DNA of 64,000 bases from Candidatus Cacconaster caballi (lineage in GTDB: Bacteria; Bacteroidota; Bacteroidia; Bacteroidales; UBA932), in contig JAGHST010000010.1 in NCBI GenBank assembly GCA_018065695.1, forward strand, positions 1 to 64,000. The letters run 5' to 3'. This document shows positions 43,342-53,604 of the stretch, piece by piece. Both the position numbers and the translations under genes were made by a program. The notes under the pieces were generated by a model. The model was not told the origin of the DNA, ran no database searches, and saw nothing but the letters and a program-made list of their open reading frames with translations. Position 1 is the first letter of the stretch. Every line of letters starts with the position of its first letter.

Positions 43342-45138
43342 ATGAAGAAGTTACTCGCTTCCGTCTGCATCCCGCTGCTTCTGATTCAGTCCTCGCAAGG
43401 GCAGGAAGCACCTTCAGGTCAATGGGAAGGCAGCGCCAGTTTCGATATCGGGAGCAATTTCGTCAGGGATATGAGTTCCAGAACTTTTTCCCGCAGTTCC
43501 GGCAACGTTTCCGCCTGGGGAAAATACAGCACCGACAAATTCTCCATCAAACTGGACTTAAAGGGCCTCAATGAGTTCGCCGCTTCAACCCTCAGGGGAC
43601 GGACGCTGAACGTCAAGGACCCTGCTTCTCCCGAACTGAATATCGACATAATCCAGAAGGAGAAGTCGGTTCTGGAGGAGAAAACAGGAGTGCAGATGGA
43701 ATACAGGCCCGATTCACGGAACACTTTCTCATTCTCTGCCGGACAGAAGTTCGACAGGCAGTCTCCGGAACAGGCCGGCATCTCCATCACTCAGAGTTTC
43801 TCGGGAGACAATTACGAAACCCTGCGGGCTTCGTGCTCCTTCAACATCGAAGAGGTGTTGCAGAAAAGTTCGCTCTACAATGCCAAGGTCGGCTGGATTC
43901 ACAGATTCGAAAAGCCGGGCAGGGAGATGGAATCCTCCGCAGGTTGGGAACTCACCCGAATCGACAAGTCCTCAACCTGGTTCATTTCACCGGTAAGCGA
44001 TATCGATTTGGAAGAAGAGACGCAGAGCGGAGAGGAACCCGACCGCATATATAGAATCACTCCGGTTTCTGTCGGAAATGATTTCAGTGCATCGGTGCTC
44101 TATCGCGACAAGAACCTGTTCGGTCAGAAGAGCCTCAACCTCGAACTCGGGCTAATTTTCAAAGCAGGATTTGACAGGGACAGACTCTCAGCCGCCAACT
44201 ATAAGAATGAAATGTGGGTGGACAGTCTGGAATACCGCGAAAGCTTCCGTTTCGTCTCGCTTGAGGCTGTCCCGAAGGCGAAAATGTCTTACTCTCCGGA
44301 CAAATTCAGTGTAAGTCTTCAGCTGACACCGGATTTCTATGCCACCAAACTTGACAGTGAGCCGAATCTGGGCGAATTCAAATCCAGCAAGGTTGTCATC
44401 CTGCCGGACTTGAGCGCCCTATGGGCAATCTCCCCGAAGCACAACGTCGGAATCTCCTACAAGCAGAGCCTCACCCATCCGACATATCTGCAGCTCTGCT
44501 GGTTTCCGAGGACCGGCGACTATGAAAACGAACAACTGATGGGAAATCCCGACCTGAAGCCGAGCCTCAAAGGAAATGCATCTCTCTCATATACTTTCCG
44601 TTCAGGATTCTTCACCGCAAAACTGGAAGGGACATCCACGATTAATTGGGACAAAATAGAAAAGGTGTTCAACAACAAGGACGGATTCCGTGTATATACC
44701 TGGATTAACTCGGGACGCAGTTTGGACAACAGTGTAAAACTTTCGATGAGCGCCGCCGTGAAGAATTTCAAAGCCTCACTTGGAGGCTACTACAATCATT
44801 TCGCAGGATACAACAATGCCGGAAACGTGACACGAAGCTCCGACTGGGGAATGAACGCAGATGCCCTGCTCAAGGTCAGGGGAGGTTGGACATTCAGTGC
44901 CAAAGGAAGGTATCAGAGCAAAATAATACGTTCATACAGTTCCATCACCCAATATATCGGATGTGACGCCCGCGTGGACAAAGACTTCAGACGGTTCAGC
45001 ATATTTATCCAAGGGAAAGACCTGTTCGATCAGACGATAGAAGTCATCACCTACTCCGAGGACCACACTTACGCCCGCATAGAGGAAAATTTCTACAACC
45101 GGAGAATCTTTTCAGCGGGAATATCCGTCAAATTCTGA
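43342..45138 (+). CDS. Outer membrane beta-barrel protein (TonB-receptor-like barrel without plug)
   Basis: MKKLLASVCIPLLLIQSSQGQEAPSGQWEGSASFDIGSN...; repeated amphipathic strands, C-terminal ...RRIFSAGISVKF. Confidence 0.8.
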   Translation: MKKLLASVCIPLLLIQSSQGQEAPSGQWEGSASFDIGSNFVRDMSSRTFSRSSGNVSAWGKYSTDKFSIKLDLKGLNEFAASTLRGRTLNVKDPASPELNIDIIQKEKSVLEEKTGVQMEYRPDSRNTFSFSAGQKFDRQSPEQAGISITQSFSGDNYETLRASCSFNIEEVLQKSSLYNAKVGWIHRFEKPGREMESSAGWELTRIDKSSTWFISPVSDIDLEEETQSGEEPDRIYRITPVSVGNDFSASVLYRDKNLFGQKSLNLELGLIFKAGFDRDRLSAANYKNEMWVDSLEYRESFRFVSLEAVPKAKMSYSPDKFSVSLQLTPDFYATKLDSEPNLGEFKSSKVVILPDLSALWAISPKHNVGISYKQSLTHPTYLQLCWFPRTGDYENEQLMGNPDLKPSLKGNASLSYTFRSGFFTAKLEGTSTINWDKIEKVFNNKDGFRVYTWINSGRSLDNSVKLSMSAAVKNFKASLGGYYNHFAGYNNAGNVTRSSDWGMNADALLKVRGGWTFSAKGRYQSKIIRSYSSITQYIGCDARVDKDFRRFSIFIQGKDLFDQTIEVITYSEDHTYARIEENFYNRRIFSAGISVKF

Positions 45139-45140
45139 AA

Positions 45141-46457
45141 TCACTGCCGGCTCGTGACTTCGCAAACAAGAATCGCAGTGGTTTTGGAGGTGATTTTGAA
45201 ATCGTCATCGATGCGACGGCCGGCCACAGCCACGATGCGCTCTGAGCCTTTTCCGTCCGTGAGGACTATCACGGCCTCCTGCTTTTTCTGTTCCACGTCG
45301 AGTTTCAGATCGATGAAGTAGTCGCTCAGAAGTTTGAAGCCCTTCATTCCGAAAGGTTTGAAACGGTCGCCTGCCTTAGGGCGGCGAATGCTCAGAGTAC
45401 CCCTGATTTTGGCAGCATCCACATATTGGACTCCCTGCGGAGCATTCTTCGGATTGAAACCGGCTGGAAGCGCCATCTTCCGGACAACAAGCCCGGGCAA
45501 CTGCGGCGGCTCACTTGCGGGATAAACCTTAAGGCAATTGCGGTCGCGGACAAGCGTATGGGTCGGGCTGTTGAACACCTTGCCGCTCTGTGCATCCACA
45601 GACGCCTCTATCTGAGAGAGTTGCGACTCGTTGAAGCCACACCCTTCCAGCATCCTGAAAAGCCAGTAGCTTCTGTGCCGCTCACCTCGCAGCGCTTCGA
45701 TGTCGATGGAAAACATATCTCCGCTGCGCTTCAGAAGTGAAGGTTCCTTCTGGAGATACAGTTCGTCCATTATCTCCCCTATCTGTGAAAAGCGCTTCAT
45801 CTCGCCTTTGATGGTGGAGAGAAAAGAAGAATTTATCATCTTCAGGTGAGGAAACACCTCATTCCTCAAACGGTTGCGGGAATAATGGCTCTCCCGGTTG
45901 GTGTAGTCCTCCCTGTATTCCACTTGGGAAGCGACTGCAAAACGTTCGATTTCCTCTCTTGTGAATCCCATAAGAGGTCTTATGATGCAGCCGTTGCTTA
46001 CTTTGATTCCGGCAAGGCCGCGCAGACCTGTTCCCCTGAGCAGATTGAGAAAAAACGTCTCCACACTGTCGTTGAGATTGTGGGCGATGGCCAGATACTC
46101 AAACCCCTTCTCCTTGACCAGACTTGCGAACCAGCCGTAGCGAAGGTCCCGGGCCGCCATTTGGGTACTGATGGAAGAATCTTTAGCATAAGCACTTGTG
46201 TCATAAGACGTTGTAAAGAATTCTACACCATTGCGCCCGCACCAGGAACGGACGAGGCGCTGGTCTTCGTCGCAGTCACCCGGCCTAAGATTGAAATTGA
46301 CGTGAGCCACGGAGAAAGGAATCCCGAGCGAACTCTTCAGAAACAGAGTGGCCATCGTCATCGAATCAATGCCTCCGCTGACAGCTACAAGCACTCTGCA
46401 CTTTTCGCTGCGGTTGGCAGTGAGGCGGTCAAGCATTTCATCGAATTTCTCCTGCAT
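45141..46457 (-). CDS. tilS: tRNA(Ile)-lysidine synthase
   Basis: VLVAVSGGIDSMTMATLFLKS...AHNLNDSVETFFLNLLRGTGLRGLAGI. Confidence 0.95.
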   Translation of the reverse strand: MQEKFDEMLDRLTANRSEKCRVLVAVSGGIDSMTMATLFLKSSLGIPFSVAHVNFNLRPGDCDEDQRLVRSWCGRNGVEFFTTSYDTSAYAKDSSISTQMAARDLRYGWFASLVKEKGFEYLAIAHNLNDSVETFFLNLLRGTGLRGLAGIKVSNGCIIRPLMGFTREEIERFAVASQVEYREDYTNRESHYSRNRLRNEVFPHLKMINSSFLSTIKGEMKRFSQIGEIMDELYLQKEPSLLKRSGDMFSIDIEALRGERHRSYWLFRMLEGCGFNESQLSQIEASVDAQSGKVFNSPTHTLVRDRNCLKVYPASEPPQLPGLVVRKMALPAGFNPKNAPQGVQYVDAAKIRGTLSIRRPKAGDRFKPFGMKGFKLLSDYFIDLKLDVEQKKQEAVIVLTDGKGSERIVAVAGRRIDDDFKITSKTTAILVCEVTSRQ

Positions 46458-46461
46458 AGCG

Positions 46462-47364
46462 CTACTTTGACTGACCTATCGTATAACTGAATCCGATGGT
46501 GAAAAGTTCCTTGAACTGCACTCCTGCGGCCTGATACTCCTCCTCTGTCCTTTTATTCTTCTTGTTGAGTTTCACGTTGTCGTCATATATGAGGTTGGTG
46601 AGCAGCGTGAAGGAGAAATGCTTGGAAATTTTGGCAGTTACAGTCGTATCCCAGTTGACCTTGATATTCTGCGGATTTTTCAAATAGTCCGAGAAGAGAA
46701 TCAGAGAACTGTTCACCTTGAAGTTCTCCACGTCTATCCGGCCGTCTATCTTTATCTGCGCACCGAGTTCGAACCGTGCGAACTGGTCGATTGCATTACC
46801 GTACTTTTCCCTCAGCTCGGGAACTCTGACAATCACCACTTTGCCGGTCAGAGGCGCCACATTGATGGAGATACTCTTCGTCGGAGTATAGTCGATACCG
46901 AGACCGAGGCTGGTGTTGGCCGGGGCCAGGAGATCGGAAACCAGAGTCTTGTCCGTTTCGCTCTTGTATCCCTTTGCAAACTGGGAACGGAAATTGAAGA
47001 CTGCCGAGATGTAGAGTTTCTCGACTGCCTTGTAGCCGAACTTGCTGTCAAGCACAAGGCGGTCATCACTTTTGCGAAAACCTGTCTCATACGACTCTAT
47101 GAAGCCGTATCCTGCCTGCAGCTCACTGTTCCATATACATTTGCCCTTGGTGTAATTGGCATAAAGATCCGCCAGTGTATTGAGCGAAAGTTGACCGCTT
47201 CCACCTGCAGCCCAGTTGGTGAGGGAGAGTTGGGAAAAGCCCAGAGTGGCCACGATACCCTTTTTCCAGTGGCTCTCCGGTTTTTTTTCTTCTTTCTTCT
47301 CCTGTGCCATCAGAGACGCGCTGATCACAAAAAGCAGGAGTACGGCGGCGGTCAGTCTTTTCAT
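46462..47364 (-). CDS. DUF3078 domain-containing outer membrane protein
   Basis: WKKGIVATLGFSQLSLTNWAAGGSGQLSLNTLADLYANYTKGKCIWNSELQAGYG. Confidence 0.85.
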   Translation of the reverse strand: MKRLTAAVLLLFVISASLMAQEKKEEKKPESHWKKGIVATLGFSQLSLTNWAAGGSGQLSLNTLADLYANYTKGKCIWNSELQAGYGFIESYETGFRKSDDRLVLDSKFGYKAVEKLYISAVFNFRSQFAKGYKSETDKTLVSDLLAPANTSLGLGIDYTPTKSISINVAPLTGKVVIVRVPELREKYGNAIDQFARFELGAQIKIDGRIDVENFKVNSSLILFSDYLKNPQNIKVNWDTTVTAKISKHFSFTLLTNLIYDDNVKLNKKNKRTEEEYQAAGVQFKELFTIGFSYTIGQSK

Positions 47365-47388
47365 ATAGGAACGGTTTTTATGCAGCGT

Positions 47389-48879
47389 TTAGTATGCGCG
47401 GGCAAAAATCACCCTGCGGTGCGAAGGCTTGCCTGTGTAGATGCACCGGCCTTCCTCTTCACAGACGCAGGAGTCGATAGGAATGCAACGGATTGTGGCT
47501 TTCGTCTCCTCCTTTATCTTTTCTTCCGTCTCGGCCGTGCCGTCCCAGTGGCAGAGGAGGAAGCCTCCCTTCTCAATCTTCTCCTTGAACTCCTCCCAGG
47601 TATCCACCTTGAAGACATTGTCATCGCGGAACTTGAGAGCCTTGTTGTATAAATTTGCCTGAATTTCGTCCATCAAAGCCTTAACGCGGAGCGCAAGACC
47701 TTCCTGCGGCAGACTCTCCTTGGTCGAAGTGTCGCGGCGGGCAAGCTCGACGTTGCCGGATTCAAGGTCGCGAGGGCCTATCACGACGCGTACCGGGACA
47801 CCCTTGAGTTCCCACTCGGCGAACTTGAACCCCGGACGGAGATTGTCGCGGTCGTCTATCTTCACCGAAAGGCCTTCCGCCTCCATCGACTTTTTGATTT
47901 GCTCCATACGGGCGACGATGGCATCGTGTTCGGCATCCGTCTTGAAGATAGGCACCATTACCACCTGAATAGGGGCGAGAGCCGGAGGAAGCACCAGTCC
48001 GTTGTTGTCGGAGTGGCTCATTATGAGCGCACCCATAAGGCGGGTTGAGACGCCCCAGGAGGTTGCCCATACATAGTCGAGCTTCCCTTCCCTGTTGGCA
48101 TACTGAACGTCGAATGCCTTTGCGAAATTCTGGCCGAGGAAGTGCGACGTACCGGCCTGCAGAGCCTTGCCGTCCTGCATCATAGCCTCTATGCTGTACG
48201 TGTCGAGGGCTCCGGCGAAGCGCTCTGTCTCAGACTTGTGGCCGACAACCACCGGCATCGCCATATATTTTCTCGCAAACTCGGCATAGACGGCCACCAT
48301 CCTCTGCGCCTCCTCGACTGCCTCCTCTCTCGTGGCGTGGGCGGTATGGCCCTCCTGCCACAGGAATTCGGCGGTGCGCAGGAAGAGCCTTGTCCTCATC
48401 TCCCAACGGACCACATTGGCCCACTGGTTACAGAGAATCGGAAGATCCCTCCACGACTTTATCCAGTTCTTATAGGTGTTCCAAATGATTGTTTCCGAAG
48501 TGGGGCGGACAATCAGTTCCTCTTCAAGCCTTGCATCCGGATCTACCACAACGCCTTTGCCGTCCGGAGAGACCTTCAGACGGTGGTGTGTCACCACTGC
48601 ACATTCCTTTGCAAAGCCCTCCACGTGCTCCGCCTCGCGGCTGAGGAAAGATTTAGGGATGAAAAGAGGAAAATATGCATTCTGGTGGCCTGTGGCCTTG
48701 AACATTCTGTCGAGCTGTTCGTGCATCTTCTCCCATATTGCATAGCCGTACGGCTTGATGACCATACAGCCTCTGACAGCCGACTGCTCGGCCAAATCCG
48801 CCTTGACCACGAGATTGTTGTACCACTTGGAATAGTCGTCTTCCCTGTTGGTCATCTCTTTGTTTACTGCTTCTGACAT
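47389..48879 (-). CDS. proS: Prolyl-tRNA synthetase (archaeal/eukaryotic-type)
   Basis: [66 protein letters not shown]. Confidence 0.97.
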   Translation of the reverse strand: MSEAVNKEMTNREDDYSKWYNNLVVKADLAEQSAVRGCMVIKPYGYAIWEKMHEQLDRMFKATGHQNAYFPLFIPKSFLSREAEHVEGFAKECAVVTHHRLKVSPDGKGVVVDPDARLEEELIVRPTSETIIWNTYKNWIKSWRDLPILCNQWANVVRWEMRTRLFLRTAEFLWQEGHTAHATREEAVEEAQRMVAVYAEFARKYMAMPVVVGHKSETERFAGALDTYSIEAMMQDGKALQAGTSHFLGQNFAKAFDVQYANREGKLDYVWATSWGVSTRLMGALIMSHSDNNGLVLPPALAPIQVVMVPIFKTDAEHDAIVARMEQIKKSMEAEGLSVKIDDRDNLRPGFKFAEWELKGVPVRVVIGPRDLESGNVELARRDTSTKESLPQEGLALRVKALMDEIQANLYNKALKFRDDNVFKVDTWEEFKEKIEKGGFLLCHWDGTAETEEKIKEETKATIRCIPIDSCVCEEEGRCIYTGKPSHRRVIFARAY

Positions 48880-48960
48880 TTTTATGGTATGGAAATTGAT
48901 GATAATTGAATTATATTTGTTGCAAAAATACTAAAAATCTTACACAGGAGGAAAGAAAAA

Positions 48961-49830
48961 ATGAAAACCAACACTTTATCCGCTTTACTGACAGTGGCAT
49001 TGGCGATGTTGGCAAGTTCTTGCGGAACTGCAGGTTACTACACCTCCGGCATCTACAGCGACGGCATCTACTACAGGTCCTCACCGGAGACCCGTGCGCA
49101 GATAATCGCTGACAACTCTGCCAAAGCACAGACAAACCAGACAGACCTTGAAGAGGACTTCGTGGCCTCCGACGAGAGCGGCAATCTCTGGCTCGTTTCA
49201 AATAACAGGGAAGGTTATTTCGCATCCAAGCTCCACCGCTTCGACAGCCCTACATACACTTTCCCTTTCTGGGTCGGAGTCACCGGCGCAATCGTATATG
49301 ACGCCTTCGGCCGCCCATACTATTGGGACAGATGGCGTTATCCATACTACAGCAGCTGGTGGTGGGATGACTACCACTACTGGCACAGCCCTTGGCATCC
49401 ATACTACGGCTACGGATACCATCATCCGTACCACTACTACCATCCGACTCATCACGGCACTCCGTATCCTGACAGGGCAGGCCGCAACGTCGTCTATACT
49501 CATCGCAGCAGCGACGGGGCATACAGAACATCTGCCCGTTCAAGCGTCATTTCCTCTTCCGGAAGGAACCGCTCCTCATCCGCCAACTCCACTTCATACT
49601 ACGGCAACCGCAGCAACCGCATAAGTTCTTCAGCCGTATCAAGAAGCAGCAAGGCCAGGTCAAGTTCATCAGGACGCTCAAGATCTTCATACAGCTCATC
49701 GTCCGCCAGCCGTTCCTCTGCAGGTTCTTTCAACGGAAGTTCTTCAAGCTACAACGGAAGTTCTTCAAGCAGATCGACAGGCTCTTTCAGTAGCGGCAGC
49801 AGCAGTTCCGGCGGCGGCCGCAGGAGATAA
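48961..49830 (+). CDS. Low-complexity lipoprotein with Y/W/H-rich middle and Ser/Arg-rich tail
   Basis: Lipobox MLASSCGTAG; YYWDRWRYPYYSSWWWDDYHYWHSPWHPYYGYGYHHPYHYYHPTHH; C-terminal SSSSGRSRSSYSSSS; AGGAGG ribosome-binding site at 48946-48951. Confidence 0.85.
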   Translation: MKTNTLSALLTVALAMLASSCGTAGYYTSGIYSDGIYYRSSPETRAQIIADNSAKAQTNQTDLEEDFVASDESGNLWLVSNNREGYFASKLHRFDSPTYTFPFWVGVTGAIVYDAFGRPYYWDRWRYPYYSSWWWDDYHYWHSPWHPYYGYGYHHPYHYYHPTHHGTPYPDRAGRNVVYTHRSSDGAYRTSARSSVISSSGRNRSSSANSTSYYGNRSNRISSSAVSRSSKARSSSSGRSRSSYSSSSASRSSAGSFNGSSSSYNGSSSSRSTGSFSSGSSSSGGGRRR

Positions 49831-49843
49831 CAATTAAAAAGGA

Positions 49844-51364
49844 TTGAAAATGAAAAGGATATTTACAGTTTCGCTGTCGCTTCTGATTGCAGCGGCGGCT
49901 TTCGGGCAGGACCGCTATGACGAGTTGCTGCTCTCCACTGAACAGTACGGAGGTTCGGCACGTACGATGGCTATGGGCAACGCCTTCACGGCTCTCGGCG
50001 GTGATATGGGCTCTCTCTCCATCAACCCCGCCTCCTCAGGCGTGTTCAGATGTTCCCAGATTTCAGTCACTCCGGCGGTAGGATTCAGAAGCGCCACCTC
50101 CACCTATCTGGGAAGTGAGGTGAAAAGCTCAGCCAGCACATTCACAGTTCCCAACACCGGCTTCGTGTTTACTTTCGACACCGGCAGAATGTCAGGACTT
50201 CTGAATTTCAATTTCGGTTTGACATTGAGCCGCAAGGCCGATTTCAATACCGTCACCAGAGTTGCAGGCTCCACTTCGGGTTCATCATACGTGGCAAGCC
50301 TTGCATCCGAACTGGCCGCATCCGGAATAACTTACGACAGAATCGATATGGATGCCGGCGCAAGACCGTTCGACAACGTCTCCAGCGCATATTGGCCGCA
50401 CATATTGATGTACAACGCATTTCTTATCGACCTCGACGGGGATTTTCCATCCGATGACGCGGCCTATATTCCGAACACCTACAGCAGGGACAATCTGCAC
50501 CGTCTGCGCATTCCGGGCGAACTCAATCAGGACCTGTACCGAAGGACTCGCGGAGGCATAGATGAATTCTCTCTCAATTTCGGCGGCAACGTCTCCGACA
50601 TACTCTATTTCGGAGTCAACGTCAATCTGGAGAGTGTCAACTACATAGTGGAAGAGAGCATGAGCGAATTTTCCTCCGAGCCGGGAAGATTCGACACCGG
50701 GTTCGACGAAGCCCTGGCCAACTACTGGAGACAGACCACCGGACTGGGCATAAACGCAAAGTTCGGTCTCATCGTCACACCTGTGACCGGACTCAGAATC
50801 GGCGCCACCTTCACAACCCCTACCGCCTACAGCCTGACAGACACGTGGGACCATACGGTCTATTCCTATTTTGACGGCAGCAATCCTCTCTATCAGGACT
50901 GGAAGCGCGAAACACCTCCGGGAGTATATGACTGGAGCACAACCTCCCCACTACGTTTCAGCATAGGTGCGGCATATGTGTTCGGCAAGGGAGGCCTTGT
51001 AAGTTTCGACTACGAAAGGGTGAACTACAGCCGCATCAGCAACGAATTCAATGCATCCAACATATTCAGGGCGGGAGCGGAAGGCCGCATCGCGGATTTC
51101 ATCTCCCTGAGGGCCGGCTATGCCCACTACAGTTCGCCTGAAGAGGGCGGTTCCGCCACGAGGCTCGTCAGCGGAGGCCTTGGCTTCAACCTGAACAGCT
51201 CTTTCGGTATTGACGTAGCTTATCAGCATATGCTGCAATCAAGCGGGACATTCAGCCTGTACAACAACTACACGGACATCTACGAAGGATCCGTGACAGC
51301 ACCGACAGGCACAGAGGTCCGCTCCGGCGGAAGAGTGTCGATCTCCCTCAACTGGAAGTTCTAA
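49844..51364 (+). CDS. Outer membrane protein, FadL/OMPP1-like beta-barrel
   Basis: Signal peptide; GGSARTMAMGNAFTALGGDMGSLSINPASSGVFRCSQ; C-terminal VSISLNWKF. Confidence 0.85.
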   Translation: MKMKRIFTVSLSLLIAAAAFGQDRYDELLLSTEQYGGSARTMAMGNAFTALGGDMGSLSINPASSGVFRCSQISVTPAVGFRSATSTYLGSEVKSSASTFTVPNTGFVFTFDTGRMSGLLNFNFGLTLSRKADFNTVTRVAGSTSGSSYVASLASELAASGITYDRIDMDAGARPFDNVSSAYWPHILMYNAFLIDLDGDFPSDDAAYIPNTYSRDNLHRLRIPGELNQDLYRRTRGGIDEFSLNFGGNVSDILYFGVNVNLESVNYIVEESMSEFSSEPGRFDTGFDEALANYWRQTTGLGINAKFGLIVTPVTGLRIGATFTTPTAYSLTDTWDHTVYSYFDGSNPLYQDWKRETPPGVYDWSTTSPLRFSIGAAYVFGKGGLVSFDYERVNYSRISNEFNASNIFRAGAEGRIADFISLRAGYAHYSSPEEGGSATRLVSGGLGFNLNSSFGIDVAYQHMLQSSGTFSLYNNYTDIYEGSVTAPTGTEVRSGGRVSISLNWKF

Positions 51365-51990
51365 AGCAGGAAGGAAATGGCATTCGGGCCTTCGTTGCAC
51401 AGAAGGTCCAGAACGGAAAGGTTCGGCACAAAGTCGAATCTGTCGGAGAAGACCTGATAATAGGTCTTCTCTTTTTTATACTGCTGGAGAAGCGTGACAC
51501 CTCTGTGTTTCGGATGGATGGTGTCCCTGAAATCCCCATCTCCATAATCTTTCACATACTCCTGCGTGAAACAGATATCCGCCTTGAGGCCGACCAGGGA
51601 AAGCAGCAGAAGGAGAAGTTTCGTATTCAAATCGAAAAGAAAGACGGGCCGGCTGTCCAACACGGCAAAAATGTCATCCTTATAGTAGGCATAGAAAGGG
51701 GAAGAGTTGTATGCAGCATCGAAGGCGCGACGGTGTACCTGAAGCCACGGCTCTCCGTAGTCCACCTTCATATCTCTGACCGGTCTGCTGAGAGTGGTCT
51801 CCCTGACCACCGGAACGCTGAGGGAAACGGGACCCGAACCGCTGAGAATCCTGCATCTGTTGCGGTATGACTGTTTCTGGTAGAATTCACACTGTTCCAC
51901 CAGCACCCTGTCGCCCGAAGCAATGGCGAAGAAATACTCTATCGGCGGAAAATACGCCGTAGACAGGACCGCCTGAGGAAAAAGGGCCAT
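51361..51990 (-). CDS. WbqC family protein
   Basis: MALFPQAVLSTAYFPPIEYFFAIASGDRVLVEQCEFYQKQSYRNRCRILSGSGPVSLSVPV; start set at 51990. Confidence 0.88.
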   Translation of the reverse strand: MALFPQAVLSTAYFPPIEYFFAIASGDRVLVEQCEFYQKQSYRNRCRILSGSGPVSLSVPVVRETTLSRPVRDMKVDYGEPWLQVHRRAFDAAYNSSPFYAYYKDDIFAVLDSRPVFLFDLNTKLLLLLLSLVGLKADICFTQEYVKDYGDGDFRDTIHPKHRGVTLLQQYKKEKTYYQVFSDRFDFVPNLSVLDLLCNEGPNAISFLL

Positions 51991-51991
51991 C

Positions 51992-52759
51992 CTATTTGAC
52001 AATGCCGCGTTTGGAAGCCTGTATGAAATTAAGTATGTTCCGCTTGTAGTCTGAATCAGGGAATGCCGACTCCACTCTCCTGCAGGCGTCGCTGACATTT
52101 TCGCCCTCATCGTAGATTACGCGGTAAATCTCGCGGATTTCCTCTATTGCGGCGTTGTTGAACCCTCTGCGGCGCAGGCCGACAATATTGATACCTTCGA
52201 ATGAGAAGGGATTGCGTGCGGCAATCACATATGGCGGCACATCTTTATTGACGGCAGAAGCGCCTCCGACCATTGAGTGGGCTCCGATTCGGGAGAATTG
52301 GTGGCAGAGGGCCCCTCCTCCGAGAATTGCCCAATCGTCAACGTCGGTTTCTCCGGCCACTGCGGCATAACTGGAGAAGATGCAGTTGTTGCCTACCGAA
52401 CAGTCGTGGGCTATATGTACATAGGACATGATAAGGCAGTTGCTGCCCACCTTCGTCACGAATTTGCCGCTGGCAGCCGTGCCGCGGTTGATTGTGGCAC
52501 ACTCGCGTATGGTGGTGTTGCATCCTATTTCGACATAAGTCACCTCTCCGTTGAATTTCAAATCCTGAGGCTCGGCTCCTATCACAGCTCCGGGGAACAC
52601 CTTGCAACCGTCCCCGATTCTGGCGTAGTCGAATATGGTGGCGTGCGGGCCGATATGGCAATTGTCGCCTATCTCGACATTCTCCGCAATATAGCAGAAA
52701 GGTTCAATCACTGTATTTTTGCCGATTTTGGCACCCGGATGTACGAAACTGTATTCCAT
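51992..52759 (-). CDS. lpxA: UDP-N-acetylglucosamine acyltransferase
   Basis: Left-handed beta-helix hexapeptides; FVHPGAKIGKNTVIEPFCYIAENVEIGDNCHIGPHATIFD...LKFNGEVTYVEIG. Confidence 0.96.
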   Translation of the reverse strand: MEYSFVHPGAKIGKNTVIEPFCYIAENVEIGDNCHIGPHATIFDYARIGDGCKVFPGAVIGAEPQDLKFNGEVTYVEIGCNTTIRECATINRGTAASGKFVTKVGSNCLIMSYVHIAHDCSVGNNCIFSSYAAVAGETDVDDWAILGGGALCHQFSRIGAHSMVGGASAVNKDVPPYVIAARNPFSFEGINIVGLRRRGFNNAAIEEIREIYRVIYDEGENVSDACRRVESAFPDSDYKRNILNFIQASKRGIVK

Positions 52760-53604
52760 TATCTTTCTTTTAAATGCCTTGCAAGAAGCAAAGCCGCTTT
52801 TGTATTAATCTTGTGACCTGGTTTATAAGCTGTTATGCGTCCTCTGACAGGAGCGCCGAGCAGTGCGAAGTCCCCTATGATGTCAAGGAGCTTGTGGCGG
52901 GCGCATTCATTGGGGAACTTGAGAGCGTCATTGTTGCAATATCCATTCGGTTCGTCTATTACAAGGGCATTGTCAAGAGCGCCTCCCTTTATCAGACCTG
53001 CTGCACGAAGCGCCTTCACCTCGCTGAGGAAGCAGAAAGTGCGGCAAGGAGCGACCTGCTCCGCGTAGTCGCCGTCTTCACTCCAGAGGGCATTCTGCAC
53101 GCCGAGCACTTTGGATTTGAAATCGATGGTGACATCGAAAACGGTTTCGGAAGATGGCTCCATCACTATGCGCGAGCTTGAAAAAAGTCCTCTGCAGACC
53201 AACCGACGGGGAATCTCAATATATCTGCGCTCGGATGGCTGCTCCAGCAGACCTGCCTGAAGAAAGGCCTGCGCATAGGGAGCGGCACTGCCGTCCAGAA
53301 TAGGAAGTTCTTCCGAGTCGAGAGTCACCAGAGCGTTGTCCACACCCATCGCCAGCATTGCGGAAAGAAGATGTTCTGTGGTGCGGACGGTTGCTTCTCC
53401 ACTTCTTAGCAGCGTCGAGCGTCTTGTGCCGCTGACATTGGCAATGCAGGCACGGACTCTCTTCCCGCCGAGGTCTTCACGCTGAAAGACTATGCCGTGG
53501 TCCACTCCGGCGGGCATTACCGTCATTGTGACTGTTGCGCCCGTATGGAGACCCTTTCCTGTAAATGTACAGGATTTGCCGAGTGTGTGCTGTTTCGTCG
53601 TCAT
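52759..53604 (-). CDS. lpxC: UDP-3-O-acyl-N-acetylglucosamine deacetylase (not fused to FabZ)
   Basis: [41 protein letters not shown]...[20 protein letters not shown]; 281 aa, stop overlaps the lpxA ATG. Confidence 0.95.
   Translation of the reverse strand: MTTKQHTLGKSCTFTGKGLHTGATVTMTVMPAGVDHGIVFQREDLGGKRVRACIANVSGTRRSTLLRSGEATVRTTEHLLSAMLAMGVDNALVTLDSEELPILDGSAAPYAQAFLQAGLLEQPSERRYIEIPRRLVCRGLFSSSRIVMEPSSETVFDVTIDFKSKVLGVQNALWSEDGDYAEQVAPCRTFCFLSEVKALRAAGLIKGGALDNALVIDEPNGYCNNDALKFPNECARHKLLDIIGDFALLGAPVRGRITAYKPGHKINTKAALLLARHLKER

Noticed and set aside
41456-43411. 651-aa minus-strand ORF
   Set aside because: Antisense to the clearly homologous TonB-dependent receptor and HMA genes; a shadow ORF from codon bias.
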